Shown: positions 8,094 through 16,846, numbered from the stretch's first letter. The stretch is DNA of 31,581 bases from an uncultured Collinsella sp. (GCA_900544875.1 UQWS01000020.1:1-31581), one strand, 5' to 3'. Numbers and translations: made by a program. The notes: a model not told the origin generated them from the sequence alone.

Positions 8094-8657
8094 CTAGACG
8101 CGGGAGACGAACTTGCCGTCGCGGGTGTCAACCTTGATGACCTCGCCCTCGTTGAGGTACATGGGAACCTGGATGACAGCGCCGGTATCGATCGTGGCCG
8201 GCTTGGTGGAACCCTGGACGGTGTCGCCCTTAAAGCCCGGGTCGGTCTGGACGATGGTGGTCTCGATGAACATCGGCGGGGTCACGCCCATGAGCTCATC
8301 GTCGGCGAAGAGCAGCTGGCAGACGTCGTTCTCGCGCAGCCACTTGGAGTTCTCGCCCACCATGTCCTCGGGAACGGGAACCTGCTCATAGGACTCGTTG
8401 TCCATGAAGATGTAGTCGGTGCCATCGTTGTAGAGGTACTGGAACTCACGGGTGGTGAGCATGACGCTCTCGAACTTGGTGCCGGCGTTGCAGGTGTTCT
8501 CGACGACGCGGCCGCTCTTGATGTCGCGGGTCTTGTAGCGCACAAACGCGCCGCCCTTGCCCGGCTTGACATGCTGGAACTCGACGATGGTGTAGACCTT
8601 GTCCTTGATGCGGAGACCGAGGCCGTTCTTGAAGTCGGCGGTAGAAATGGTAGGCAT
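8094..8657 (-). CDS. efp: Translation elongation factor P
   Basis: This 187-residue factor rescues ribosomes stalled at polyproline. It has three beta-barrel domains. The domain-I loop reads HVKPGKGGAFVR, with the tip lysine at K34, the position modified by EpmA in E. coli. Modification genes are not in the window. C-terminal residues (TGAVIQVPMYLNEGEVIKVDT) match the family signature. The start at 8657 has AAAGG upstream and gives the standard N-terminus; a longer in-frame start would add 11 unrelated residues. It is probably the first gene of the operon running to recN. Confidence 0.97.
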   Translation of the reverse strand: MPTISTADFKNGLGLRIKDKVYTIVEFQHVKPGKGGAFVRYKTRDIKSGRVVENTCNAGTKFESVMLTTREFQYLYNDGTDYIFMDNESYEQVPVPEDMVGENSKWLRENDVCQLLFADDELMGVTPPMFIETTIVQTDPGFKGDTVQGSTKPATIDTGAVIQVPMYLNEGEVIKVDTRDGKFVSRV

Positions 8658-8714
8658 AGCGACCTTTCTTGTTATGGGCAGAACGCACAAGCGTCCAAAT
8701 TACATACGACGGAA

Positions 8715-8720
8715 ATTATA
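8715..8720 (-). promoter_or_regulatory. Putative efp operon promoter (-10)
   Basis: A perfect TATAAT is read on the minus strand 57 nt before the efp start. It lies downstream of the terminator that closes the peptidase transcript. The -35 area is poor and overlaps a TGCAG...CTGCA inverted repeat (8725-8741), a possible operator. Confidence 0.5.
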
Positions 8721-8747
8721 CACTTGCAGACGGCGCCTGCAGCGAGC

Positions 8748-8796
8748 GCATAAAAAGAGAACGCGGGGCGTCCGAATCGATCCGAACGCCCCGCCC
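8748..8796 (-). terminator. Intrinsic terminator after the M24 peptidase
   Basis: Arms GCGGGGCGT (8763-8771) and ACGCCCCGC (8786-8794) form a strong G+C-rich stem whose apex can also pair. On the minus strand it is followed by GTTCTCTTTTTA. It starts about 22 nt after the peptidase stop, so the peptidase transcript is separated from efp. Confidence 0.85.
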
Positions 8797-8817
8797 CAAA
8801 CTATCTACCGAAGTAGA

Positions 8818-9948
8818 CTAGCAGTCGATAACGTGCAGGTCGTGCGGGGTCTTGGTGAAGGGCTCGTAGCCGTTCTCGGTGACCACGCCGTAGTCCTCAA
8901 GGCGCACGCCGCCCACGCCGGGCAGGTAGACGCCGGGCTCCATGGTGACAACCGAGCCGATCTCGATGGTGTTCTTGCTGCGGTTGAAGTTGGGCAGCTC
9001 ATGGATGTCGATGCCCACGCCGTGGCCCAGACCATGGTTGTAGTAATCACCATAGCCGGCATCGCCGATGATCTTCTTGGAAAACTTGAAGATGTCGTTA
9101 CCCTCAACGCCCGGATGAATGGCGGCGACGCACTCCTCGTGCGTGCGGCGCACGAGTGCGTACAGGTCGAGCTGCTCCTGGGTGGGCTCGCCCATCACGA
9201 CAGTGCGCGTCATATCGGAGCGGTAATCGCAGTAGCCCGCGCCGTAATCCATGAGGACGAAGTCGCCCTTCTCGATGACACGGTCACTCGGCACGGCATG
9301 CGGGTTGGCGGTGTTGGGGCCGCTCGCCACAATGGAGCCGAAGGCCAGGCTGTCGGCGCCGTTGGCGAACATAAAGTTCTCGAGCTCGTTGCGAACCTGC
9401 TTCTCGGTCATACCGGGCTTAATAAAGCCGAGCATGTGCTGGAAGGCGGCGTCAGTGATCGACTGTGCATGGCGCATGAGCTCGATCTCCTCGGCATCCT
9501 TGATGGCGCGCATCTTGCGGATGTCGTCGTGCATCAGCGGCAGCATGCAGGCGACGGAACGGTCCTCCAGGCCGCGCTGAATACCCTGGTAGAAGTTAAT
9601 CTGCATATCGTCCTCGACAGCACAGACACGGCACTTGTTAGCCGCAATCTTGCCGGCGACCCAGCCGGGGATGGTACCCTCGTCCATGTCGTAGACCCAG
9701 GGGCTGCCGGCGGGCGTGTTCTCCTCAAAGCTGTTGAGGTAGCGCGAGTCGGTGTGGAACAGGCACTGGTCGACCGTAATAAACGCAGCGTGCGGGAACT
9801 CGAAGGTGTAGTCGAAGACGCCCTTCACGCCCGTAAGCCAACGAAGGTTGGCCTCGTCGCGCACCACGATGGCATCGTAGCCACGCTCGGCCATCAGGGC
9901 ACGGACACGCTCGATACGACCGGCAGGACCGGCAGCAAACTCAGACAT
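8818..9948 (-). CDS. Xaa-Pro aminopeptidase-like M24B metallopeptidase
   Basis: This 376-residue cytoplasmic dipeptidase/aminopeptidase cleaves bonds to proline. The N-terminal creatinase-like domain spans about 1-145 and the pita-bread catalytic domain about 150-370. All five dimetal ligands are visible: D234 (MDYGAG), D245 (SDMTRT), H309 (GLGHGVG), E337 (MEPGV) and E351 (RLEDYG). The size suits PepQ/YpdF-type enzymes rather than the larger PepP. The start has AAAGGA nine bases upstream. It is flanked by its own terminator, so it is monocistronic. A peptidase of this type beside efp is common in Gram-positive bacteria and suggests a shared theme of proline-rich proteins. Confidence 0.93.
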   Translation of the reverse strand: MSEFAAGPAGRIERVRALMAERGYDAIVVRDEANLRWLTGVKGVFDYTFEFPHAAFITVDQCLFHTDSRYLNSFEENTPAGSPWVYDMDEGTIPGWVAGKIAANKCRVCAVEDDMQINFYQGIQRGLEDRSVACMLPLMHDDIRKMRAIKDAEEIELMRHAQSITDAAFQHMLGFIKPGMTEKQVRNELENFMFANGADSLAFGSIVASGPNTANPHAVPSDRVIEKGDFVLMDYGAGYCDYRSDMTRTVVMGEPTQEQLDLYALVRRTHEECVAAIHPGVEGNDIFKFSKKIIGDAGYGDYYNHGLGHGVGIDIHELPNFNRSKNTIEIGSVVTMEPGVYLPGVGGVRLEDYGVVTENGYEPFTKTPHDLHVIDC

Positions 9949-10006
9949 GCAGATTCCTTTCTTGTTGTCTCAAGATAGACGGGACGGGTCTCAACCGAAC
10001 GACGGA

Positions 10007-10074
10007 ATCGCATGCGATCCGCAACCGATTGAAAACCCGCCCCTCAACATGATACGAAAGACGATGGAAGTCAA
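10007..10074 (-). promoter_or_regulatory. Upstream region of the M24 peptidase
   Basis: On the minus strand a TTGACT (10069-10074) is followed at poor spacing by TATCAT or CATGTT. Further down lies a 12-bp perfect palindrome ATCGCATGCGAT (10007-10018). The region between the aroB-like stop and the peptidase start shows no clear terminator, so some read-through from the upstream operon is possible. Confidence 0.25.
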
Positions 10075-10080
10075 TAAATC

Positions 10081-11190
10081 TTAGAGAAGTTCTTTACGAG
10101 AAGCCAAGTAGGCGTGAGCATGGCGCTCAAGAACCTCGTCCTCAACGTTCGTTAGGCGAATTGCGCCGAGTGCCGCGGGCAGCGGCAGCATGCTGCGGTT
10201 TGAGCGCGCGAACTGCTGTCTGCGGAACTCCTCGATATATGCGGCAGGCTCCAGATCGAAGGCAAGTTCCTCGATACCAAAGTCCTCCAGACAGTCATCG
10301 ACCTCAAAGACGTAATCGATATCGAAGTCGCAGGCGTCGTGGGCAAGGCGCGCCTCAAAGCGCATGCCCTCGGACAACAGCTGGTAGGCAGGGACCTGCG
10401 AAGCGGCATCGCCCAAGCAAGCGCGCAAGGTACGCTCCCCCGTCTTGCCAAAATCGAGCGCATGGCGGGCGCTCGGGTTCGTGGCCATCAGTACGTCCTT
10501 GCGAGCAGTCTGAGACCATTGAACGGCATTGACGAGCGCGACCTCCTCGCCCGCGAGAATCTCGGGGACGGTCTCAATAAACTGATTCCAGCGGGACTTG
10601 CTGCTCGAAAGCATGGTGCCAACAAGTACCGCATAGCCGAGCTTGAGGTCCTCGGGGTCCGCCTCGCGAACAAGATCGAGGTCACACACGACCAAACCCG
10701 GTTCGGGACGGAACGCGATAGCGGGAAGCGCATTGGCCGACGAGGCGACAAGCGGCTTCATGGTCGTCGCGACCGTGAGCATGGCGTCGAAGGTCGTCGG
10801 CAGCAGCGCGCACTCGGTTCGGCCACACCACTGGTTGGCGCACCAGCTAACAACCGAGCAGGTTGCGGCATCGCCAACGGCGACAACCAGATCGTCGCAG
10901 GTAACGCCGTTGGCAGACAGGGCGCCAAAGATAGCATCAGCATCGGCCAGCGTGGCACCAGCAGGCGAAACCTCGAGGACTAGCGGCGACACGGCAAAAC
11001 CGGCGTCGACCAGCGCATGCTCGACGACTTCACCAAAACGCTCGGATGTGGCGGTGTTCCAAACGACCATCGCGCGCTTAGGCTTGCCCACGGCCGAGGC
11101 AAACATACGCGACAGCTCATCGAACGCACCCAATCCGACACGGACATCGACGCTGCGGTTTTGGAAATTGATCAGTTGACGGCGAATCAT
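10081..11190 (-). CDS. AroB (3-dehydroquinate synthase)-like protein, active site degenerate
   Basis: This 369-residue protein aligns end to end with the DHQ synthase fold: an N-terminal NAD-binding half with a VGD motif (105-107) and the PTT motif (131-133), then a C-terminal helical half. The key residues are not there. The segment after PTT, normally DSSVGGK, reads FDAMLTVATTMK. The zinc-binding GHTFGHA block aligns with FGKTGER (about 247-253), so both histidines are replaced. The LLHGEAV block aligns with LLSEGMR (about 271-277), losing the third ligand region. The frame is open, with no sign of a frameshift. It overlaps aroK by 4 nt (ATGA), so it is translated with it. Genome annotation would probably call it aroB, but activity is doubtful. 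It may be a pseudo-enzyme or have a changed function. Confidence 0.8.
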   Translation of the reverse strand: MIRRQLINFQNRSVDVRVGLGAFDELSRMFASAVGKPKRAMVVWNTATSERFGEVVEHALVDAGFAVSPLVLEVSPAGATLADADAIFGALSANGVTCDDLVVAVGDAATCSVVSWCANQWCGRTECALLPTTFDAMLTVATTMKPLVASSANALPAIAFRPEPGLVVCDLDLVREADPEDLKLGYAVLVGTMLSSSKSRWNQFIETVPEILAGEEVALVNAVQWSQTARKDVLMATNPSARHALDFGKTGERTLRACLGDAASQVPAYQLLSEGMRFEARLAHDACDFDIDYVFEVDDCLEDFGIEELAFDLEPAAYIEEFRRQQFARSNRSMLPLPAALGAIRLTNVEDEVLERHAHAYLASRKELL

Positions 11191-11720
11191 AGCAGCCCAC
11201 GCTCCAAAAGCATCTCGGCACAAAGGTAGGAAACGTCCTCGAAGGACTTGTTGCGAATATCAAGGGTAAGGTCGGCAGCCTGGCGATACAGCGGACGGCG
11301 ATGCTCAAACAGGCGCGCGGCATGCTCAGGCGAGCGGAAATCGGGGCGCGTGTCGGACCGACGAATCTGGCGAATCGAATCCTCGAAGTCGCCCTCGAGG
11401 TACACGCACGTACCCATTTCGTGCATCAGCTCAATATTCACCGGTGTCTCGACGATACCGCCCCCGCACGAAACCAACAGGCTGCGCTCACTTTGGAGCG
11501 AACGGAGCGCCGAGGTCTCGAGCTCGCGAAAACGATCCTCGCCCTCGGTCTCAAAAATCTCGGTTACCGACTTGCCGCAACGGCGCACGACCAGGCGGTC
11601 GGTATCGATAAAACGCCGCTTGAACATAGTGCCGACGTTGCGCGCAAGCGTCGATTTGCCCGCGCCCAAAAAGCCGATAAAGAAGATATGGTCGCAGCCG
11701 TGTTTGATGTGCTGAGACAT
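11187..11720 (-). CDS. aroK: Shikimate kinase
   Basis: This 177-residue P-loop kinase converts shikimate to shikimate-3-phosphate in chorismate synthesis. Visible motifs are Walker A GFLGAGKST (16-24), the shikimate-binding IDTD, FRELE with its substrate-binding arginine, the CGGGIV motif and the lid-region arginines (RRPLYRQAADL). All catalytic positions look intact, in contrast to the AroB-like neighbour. It lies 8 nt after the yqeG-like gene and overlaps the aroB-like start. Confidence 0.95.
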   Translation of the reverse strand: MSQHIKHGCDHIFFIGFLGAGKSTLARNVGTMFKRRFIDTDRLVVRRCGKSVTEIFETEGEDRFRELETSALRSLQSERSLLVSCGGGIVETPVNIELMHEMGTCVYLEGDFEDSIRQIRRSDTRPDFRSPEHAARLFEHRRPLYRQAADLTLDIRNKSFEDVSYLCAEMLLERGLL

Positions 11721-11728
11721 GGCGAAAC

Positions 11729-12226
11729 CTATTCCTCGCAGGGAAGGTCGCGCAGGGCCCGGCGCTCAAAGATACGGAAGATCTGCGTGTACCACAGGTC
11801 CTGGGTTGCCTGCGGCTTAACCAGGATAGTATCGACGCCGGCAAAATTGCCGCTCCACACGTCCGTGTAGAGCTGATCACCGATCAGCACCGCCTCGTCG
11901 GCCGTGGCGCCGAGGCGCTTAAGACCTGCCTTGACGGCAAACGGCGCCGGCTTCATGGCGTGGCTGATGGCCTCGAGTCCCAGCTCACGTGCAGAGCTCA
12001 TGACCTGGTCGCGATGCCAGTTGTTGGACACCATGCACAGCTTAAAGCCTTTGGCGCGGGCGGCATCGAGCCAAGCGGAAACCGCGGCGGGAACCTGCTC
12101 GGTGTCGCGCGGCACCAGGGTGTTATCGCGATCGAGCAGAATGGCGCGTTTGCCGTCGGCCCAGAGGGTATCGAGGTCGATGCGATCGACCGAGGCAACG
12201 TATCGTTTGGGGCTAAAAATCCTCAT
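11729..12226 (-). CDS. YqeG-family HAD IIIA phosphatase
   Basis: This 165-residue phosphatase is of the HAD superfamily. The nucleophile motif LLDRDNTLVP carries the first Asp and the acid/base Asp. Later motifs include MVSNN (motif II), KPAP (motif III lysine) and GDQLYTDVW (motif IV). The family is related to mitochondrial Gep4, a phosphatidylglycerophosphate phosphatase, but the substrate in bacteria is not certain. The start at 12226 begins the family homology (MRIFSPKRYV) and lies 1 nt after the mltG stop. The 75 in-frame residues before it are out-of-frame mltG. Confidence 0.9.
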   Translation of the reverse strand: MRIFSPKRYVASVDRIDLDTLWADGKRAILLDRDNTLVPRDTEQVPAAVSAWLDAARAKGFKLCMVSNNWHRDQVMSSARELGLEAISHAMKPAPFAVKAGLKRLGATADEAVLIGDQLYTDVWSGNFAGVDTILVKPQATQDLWYTQIFRIFERRALRDLPCEE

Positions 12227-12227
12227 G

Positions 12228-13598
12228 CTAATTCCAAGACTGTTGATGCTCTTCGTAGGTTTGCGAGAAGTACTCCTCGTCCTGCGTAATGTAGAAATAC
12301 AGGTCATCGGAGTCGGTCGGCTCAAGCGTGGCCTTGAGCGCCTCGAGCGACGGAGAGCAGATGGGCGTGGGCGGCAGGCCCTCGTGCTTATAGGTGTTAT
12401 ACGGGCTATCGCTCTGCAGGTCGTCGGCGGTAACCTCGCCACCGGTGACATACATCATGGTCGCATCGCTGTTGAGATAGCGCAGACCGTCGAGCTTGCC
12501 GGCAAGGCGGTTGTAGAAGACCGAGGCCACGTGCGCACGTTGATCGGCGTTGAGGCCCTCGCGCTCAACGATAGAGGCCAAGTTGACGATGTCGTAGTCG
12601 GACATCTCCACACCATAGCGCTCCTTGATCTTGGCTTCGCAGCTCGCAAAGTCAAGCGACTTGTACTCGGTCTTAAACTGATCGAGCATAGCGCGAATCA
12701 CGTCATCGGCCGTCGGCGAATCGCCCAACGAATAAGTCTTGGGGAACAAGAAACCCTCAAGCGAGTCGTTGGCGGCGCCCTTAAGGAAGCTATAGTCGTC
12801 CACGTAGTTGGAGGCCTTAGCCTGGTTGAGGAAGTCTTCCTTAGAGATGCCATCGTAGGCCTGGGCCACACGGTCGGCGACTTGATCGACCGTCAGGCCC
12901 TCAGGGATAGTTAGCGCATTGGAGCCCGCGTTGGGACCTTCCATGAGCTGCTGAACAACCTTGGTCGCGTCCATGAGTGTGGTGAACAAATAGGTACCAG
13001 GCTTGAGCGACATATCGGCGTTGAGCTTTTTCACCGCCGCATAGTAATCCTTGGGATTCTCGACGATATGGTTCTCGGAGAGAATCGAGGCGATCGTATC
13101 GCCCGAAGCACCGTCGGGAATGGTTACCGTAACCTGCTGACCAGCCGTGACCTTCGTATCCTCACCGGCAAAGAAGCCCTTGACGGCCGGCACGACAAAG
13201 AAAACGATCGCGACAAGCGCAAGCACCGCCGCCACAACGCCGATGATCATGGGAACCGGAGAGCTCTTCTTTTGAGCACCGCGACGAGTATGCGTGTTGT
13301 AGCTCGAGCGGGTCGCCGGAGCAACGCCATGCGAACCGCGGGCGTGATGCGCATGAGGCTGCGATTGAGGAGCCTGTGCGCGTTGCGTAGAAGCCTGCTG
13401 CTTAAAACGAGTGCCGCCAGTGGGCTGCGCCGTACGGGCAGTTGGCTGCTGAGTCGCTCGCTGGGCGGGGCGGGCCGCATGCGAGCAGGGCTGAGCCGGA
13501 CGCGGCATCGGCTGCACCGAGCGCTGACCTGCCTGGACAGGACGCGGCGCGGGCTGCCCCTGGCGATTCGGCTGGCGCGGATCGGAAGCGCTAGGCAT
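12228..13598 (-). CDS. mltG: Endolytic murein transglycosylase MltG
   Basis: This 456-residue membrane enzyme cuts nascent glycan strands and sets chain length. The long N-terminal cytoplasmic part (1-113) is very rich in Gln, Pro, Ala and Arg and probably disordered. One transmembrane helix lies at about 115-137, then a LysM-like segment, then the YceG catalytic domain with the catalytic glutamate in ASIVEREG (E345) and the conserved FYNRL. The start at 13598 lies inside the ruvX stop (8-nt overlap). The gene order alaS-ruvX-mltG is common in Gram-positive bacteria. Confidence 0.94.
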   Translation of the reverse strand: MPSASDPRQPNRQGQPAPRPVQAGQRSVQPMPRPAQPCSHAARPAQRATQQPTARTAQPTGGTRFKQQASTQRAQAPQSQPHAHHARGSHGVAPATRSSYNTHTRRGAQKKSSPVPMIIGVVAAVLALVAIVFFVVPAVKGFFAGEDTKVTAGQQVTVTIPDGASGDTIASILSENHIVENPKDYYAAVKKLNADMSLKPGTYLFTTLMDATKVVQQLMEGPNAGSNALTIPEGLTVDQVADRVAQAYDGISKEDFLNQAKASNYVDDYSFLKGAANDSLEGFLFPKTYSLGDSPTADDVIRAMLDQFKTEYKSLDFASCEAKIKERYGVEMSDYDIVNLASIVEREGLNADQRAHVASVFYNRLAGKLDGLRYLNSDATMMYVTGGEVTADDLQSDSPYNTYKHEGLPPTPICSPSLEALKATLEPTDSDDLYFYITQDEEYFSQTYEEHQQSWN

Positions 13599-14019
13599 GC
13601 TGAACCTCCTCGTTTTTACGATCGAGCCATGTCTGCAGGAACAGGCTGGCGGCAATCATGTCGATCTTGCCCCTCATCTGCTTTTCGTTGAGGCCCTGCT
13701 CGCGCAGGATACGCTTGGCCTCTTGCGAGGACAGACGCTCGTCCTCAAACTCCAGTGGAAGATCGAGCTCGTCGGCAATCTTTTGCGCCACGGAGGCAAC
13801 GCGCTCGGCCTGGGGGCCGGGCTCACCGGCCATGGTCAGGGGACGTCCACTTACCAGGATGTCGGGCTCATAGTCCTCGACCAGGTAGCGGAACGTCTTG
13901 GCCATACCGGTGACCTCTGCAGCCGGGAGCACCTTGACGGGCATCGCCATCTTGCCATCACGTCTCGAGACGGCGATGCCGATCCTGGTCTCCCCTATGT
14001 CCAGCGCAAGCGCGACCAC
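13591..14019 (-). CDS. ruvX: RuvX/YqgF Holliday junction resolvase-like nuclease
   Basis: This 142-residue protein has an RNase H-like fold. YqgF acts on 16S rRNA 5'-end maturation in E. coli, and resolvase activity is reported for family members. Acidic motifs are LALDIGETRIGIAVS at the N-terminus, the central ILVSGRP, and FEDERLSS near the C-terminus. The start codon is GTG at 14019, with AAGAAG upstream, 17 nt after alaS. The 3' end overlaps mltG by 8 nt. Confidence 0.93.
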   Translation of the reverse strand: MVALALDIGETRIGIAVSRRDGKMAMPVKVLPAAEVTGMAKTFRYLVEDYEPDILVSGRPLTMAGEPGPQAERVASVAQKIADELDLPLEFEDERLSSQEAKRILREQGLNEKQMRGKIDMIAASLFLQTWLDRKNEEVQHA

Positions 14020-14036
14020 AGTGACTTCTTAGATTC

Positions 14037-16694
14037 TTAGGCGCCGAGTGCGGTCTTAGCGGCCGCGAGGGCATCGGCGATACCGGCAGCGTTCTTGCCA
14101 CCGGCCTGGGCCATGTTGGGACGGCCACCACCGCGACCGTCAACCAGGCCCGCGATCTGCTTGATCACGTTACCGGCGTGGAACCCGGCCTTGACGGCGT
14201 CATCGGAGCCGGCAGCGAGCAGGGCCGGAGTGCCCTTCTCAGTCACGCTGGCAACGACACAAGCGACAGGGCCGGCGACCTTCTGGTGCACGGTATCCCA
14301 TACGTTGCGCAGGTCGGCAGCCTCAAGGCCCTGGAGCTCAGCAACGACGAGCTTGTAGCCACCGAGCTCGACAGCACCCTCGATGGCGCTGGAAATGGCG
14401 TCGGAGGAACCACCGGTGAGCGCCTTCTTGAGCTTATTGGACGTCTCGCGCAGCTCGGCCTGCAGGTTCTCCACACGGGCGGGAACCTCGTCGACGCGGC
14501 ACTTGAGCGCAGCGGCGGCGGCGTCAACGAGTGCCAGGCGGTCGGCCATATAGTCGAGAGCACCCTTAGAGGTCACGGCTTCGATACGGCGGACATTGGA
14601 ACCTGTGGAGGACTCGGAAATGATCTTGAACAGGCCAATCTCGGCGGTATTGGCGGCATGGGTGCCACCACAGAGCTCGCGGGAGAACGGCTGGTCCTCG
14701 GCGCCCACGGAGACGACGCGGACGACATCGCCGTACTTCTCTCCAAACAGAGCGACAGCGCCGGCAGCCTTAGCCTCGTCGATGCCCATAACACGGGTCA
14801 CAACCGGCTTGGAGGCGAAGATCTGCTGGTTGACCAGGTCCTCGACAGCCTTGAGCTGCTCGGAGGACAGGGCCTCGAAGTGCGTAAAGTCAAAGCGCAG
14901 GTGCTCGGGCGTCACCAGCGAGCCGGCCTGGGAGACGTGCTCGCCCAGGACCTGCTTAAGGGCAGCGTCGAGCAGGTGCGTGGCGGTGTGGTTGCGGCGC
15001 AGGAAGCCACGACGCTCGGCGTCGAGCGCGGCGGTCACGGTAGCACCGACGGTCAGCGTACCCTCGGCGACGTGGGCGACGTGAGCATATAGGCCGTTGT
15101 GGTTCTTGGTATCGGAAACGGTCAGCGCAACGCCCTCGGCGGAAAGCTCACCGGCGTCACCCTGCTGGCCGCCCATTTCGGCATAGAACGGGGTGCGGTC
15201 GAGCACAACCTCGACATCCTCGCCTGCGGCAGCGGAATCGACGGACTCGCCGTTGCGCACAATGGCGACAACCTTGGCGCCCTCGATCACATCGTTGTCA
15301 TAGCCATCGAACTCAGTCGCGGCGACCTTGTCGGAAAGCTCGACCCAAACGTCGTTGAAGCTGCCCCAGGCATCGCCCTTGGCGTTAGCGCGAGCGCGGG
15401 CCTTCTGGTCCTCCATGCAGGCAGTAAAGCCGTCCATATCGACGTCGTGGCCAGCGGTGCCGGCGATCTCGACGGTCAGGTCGATGGGGAAACCAAAGGT
15501 GTCGTGCAGCTTAAAGGCAACATCGCCCGGAAGCACAGCACCCTCGGCAAGCGCTGCCAGGGCCTCATCCAGGTAGACGCGACCGTTGTCGAGCGTCGTG
15601 GAGAAGCGCTCCTCCTCGGAGGCGACGATACCCTTGACGAGCGCGACGTTCTTGAGCAGCTCAGGATAGGCCTCGCCCATCTGAGCGTTGACCTCGTCGA
15701 TGAACTTGGTCAGGAAGGCGCCCTCAATGCCCAGCAGGCGACCGTGGAACACGGCGCGGCGGAGCAGGCGACGAAGGACGTACTCGCGACCCTCGTTACC
15801 GGGCAGGATGCCGTCCGAGATCATAAAGTCGACAGCACGGGAGTGGTCGGCGATGATACGCAGAGAACGGCTGGCACCGGAGTAATCGTCGGCGTCATAG
15901 GTCTTGCCGCTGATCTCCTCGCCCAGCTTGATGAGGTGCTGCATCAGATCACCGTCGTAGTTAGCAGTCTTGTGCTGCATGATAGCGGCCATGCGCTCCA
16001 GGCCCATGCCCGTATCGAGGTTGCGGTGCGGCAGCTCCGGCATGGAGCCGTCCTCCTGACGGTCGTACTGGGTAAAGACGAGGTTCCAGAACTCAAGGAA
16101 GCGGTCGCAGTCGCAGCCGGGCTTGCAGTCGGCGCTGCCGCAGCCGACCTCCTCGCCCATATCAAAGTAGATCTCTGAGCACGGACCGCAGGGACCGGTG
16201 GGGCCAGCGGCCCAGAAGTTGTCGTCCTCGCCCAGGCGGGAGATGTGGTCCTCAGCAACGCCCAAAGAACGCCACACGTCGTGGGTCTCGTCGTCCTCGG
16301 TAAAGACGGTAAAGTACAGGCGGTCGAGCGGCAGCTTGAACTCCTTGGTGATGAGCTCAAAGGCCCAGGCGCAAGCCTGCTCCTTGGAGACGCCGCCAAA
16401 AGAGAAGTCGCCAAGCATCTCGAAGAAGGACAGGTGACGGCCGTCCTCGCCGATGCAATCGATGTCGTTGGTGCGGACGCACTTCTGGCAGGAAATCGCG
16501 CCGATCTCCTTCATGGTCTTCTTGCCCTGGTAGTACTCCTTAAACTGGTTCATGCCGGCGTTGGCAAGCAGCAGCGAAGGATCGTCGGGAACAAGAGACG
16601 AAGAAGGATAGAGCTTAAGACCGCGCTCCTCAAAGAAGTTGAGGAACTTGGAGCGGATCTCGGCCGTAGTCATTGACGGGTAGTCAGCACTCAT
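14037..16694 (-). CDS. alaS: Alanine-tRNA ligase
   Basis: This 885-residue synthetase has the class II catalytic core (motif 1 region RSKFLNFFEERG, then NAGMNQFKEY), a tRNA-recognition domain, the editing domain with zinc ligands HTATH and CGGTH, and a C-terminal DHHA1 domain ending in GRGGGRPNMAQAGG. The insertion GCGSADCKPGCDCD in the core carries extra cysteines. The start at 16694 has GGAG upstream; ATG 16673 is a weaker alternative. It is the first gene of an operon reaching aroK and the aroB-like gene. No T-box fits in its short leader. Confidence 0.98.
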   Translation of the reverse strand: MSADYPSMTTAEIRSKFLNFFEERGLKLYPSSSLVPDDPSLLLANAGMNQFKEYYQGKKTMKEIGAISCQKCVRTNDIDCIGEDGRHLSFFEMLGDFSFGGVSKEQACAWAFELITKEFKLPLDRLYFTVFTEDDETHDVWRSLGVAEDHISRLGEDDNFWAAGPTGPCGPCSEIYFDMGEEVGCGSADCKPGCDCDRFLEFWNLVFTQYDRQEDGSMPELPHRNLDTGMGLERMAAIMQHKTANYDGDLMQHLIKLGEEISGKTYDADDYSGASRSLRIIADHSRAVDFMISDGILPGNEGREYVLRRLLRRAVFHGRLLGIEGAFLTKFIDEVNAQMGEAYPELLKNVALVKGIVASEEERFSTTLDNGRVYLDEALAALAEGAVLPGDVAFKLHDTFGFPIDLTVEIAGTAGHDVDMDGFTACMEDQKARARANAKGDAWGSFNDVWVELSDKVAATEFDGYDNDVIEGAKVVAIVRNGESVDSAAAGEDVEVVLDRTPFYAEMGGQQGDAGELSAEGVALTVSDTKNHNGLYAHVAHVAEGTLTVGATVTAALDAERRGFLRRNHTATHLLDAALKQVLGEHVSQAGSLVTPEHLRFDFTHFEALSSEQLKAVEDLVNQQIFASKPVVTRVMGIDEAKAAGAVALFGEKYGDVVRVVSVGAEDQPFSRELCGGTHAANTAEIGLFKIISESSTGSNVRRIEAVTSKGALDYMADRLALVDAAAAALKCRVDEVPARVENLQAELRETSNKLKKALTGGSSDAISSAIEGAVELGGYKLVVAELQGLEAADLRNVWDTVHQKVAGPVACVVASVTEKGTPALLAAGSDDAVKAGFHAGNVIKQIAGLVDGRGGGRPNMAQAGGKNAAGIADALAAAKTALGA

Positions 16695-16740
16695 AGAGGG
16701 AATCTCCTCGGTTTCACATCGAAACAGTTCAAACGTAACG

Positions 16741-16768
16741 ATATTACCATCCCACCGCGCAAGTGCAA
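16741..16768 (-). promoter_or_regulatory. alaS operon promoter
   Basis: On the minus strand, TTGCAC (16763-16768), 16 bp and TAATAT (16741-16746) form a good sigma-A-type promoter, about 45 nt before the alaS start. Its -35 box lies within or beside the U-tract of the preceding terminator. Confidence 0.65.
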
Positions 16769-16795
16769 AAAAGAGGGCCGGCACAATGCCGGCCC
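16766..16795 (-). terminator. Intrinsic terminator of the sigma factor/exporter operon
   Basis: An 8-bp perfect G+C stem GGGCCGGC/GCCGGCCC (16775-16782, 16788-16795) with a 5-nt loop is followed on the minus strand by TCTTTTTT. It ends the transcript that carries the AI-2E-family gene. Confidence 0.9.
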
Positions 16796-16846
16796 TTCAG
16801 CGAAATTGCATGTTAGCGCGTATGAATATTAATCCGAATTACCCCG

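Noticed and set aside
8599..9978. Plus-strand ORF of 459 codons opposite the M24 peptidase
   Set aside because: It is an antisense shadow. The peptidase on the other strand has all five metal ligands, its own start site and its own terminator.
15099..16178. Plus-strand ORF of 359 codons inside alaS
   Set aside because: It is an antisense shadow of conserved alanyl-tRNA synthetase sequence with no start signal.
16695..16740. Possible T-box or attenuator in front of alaS
   Set aside because: The leader between the promoter and the start codon is only about 45 nt, with no specifier or TGGN-type core.
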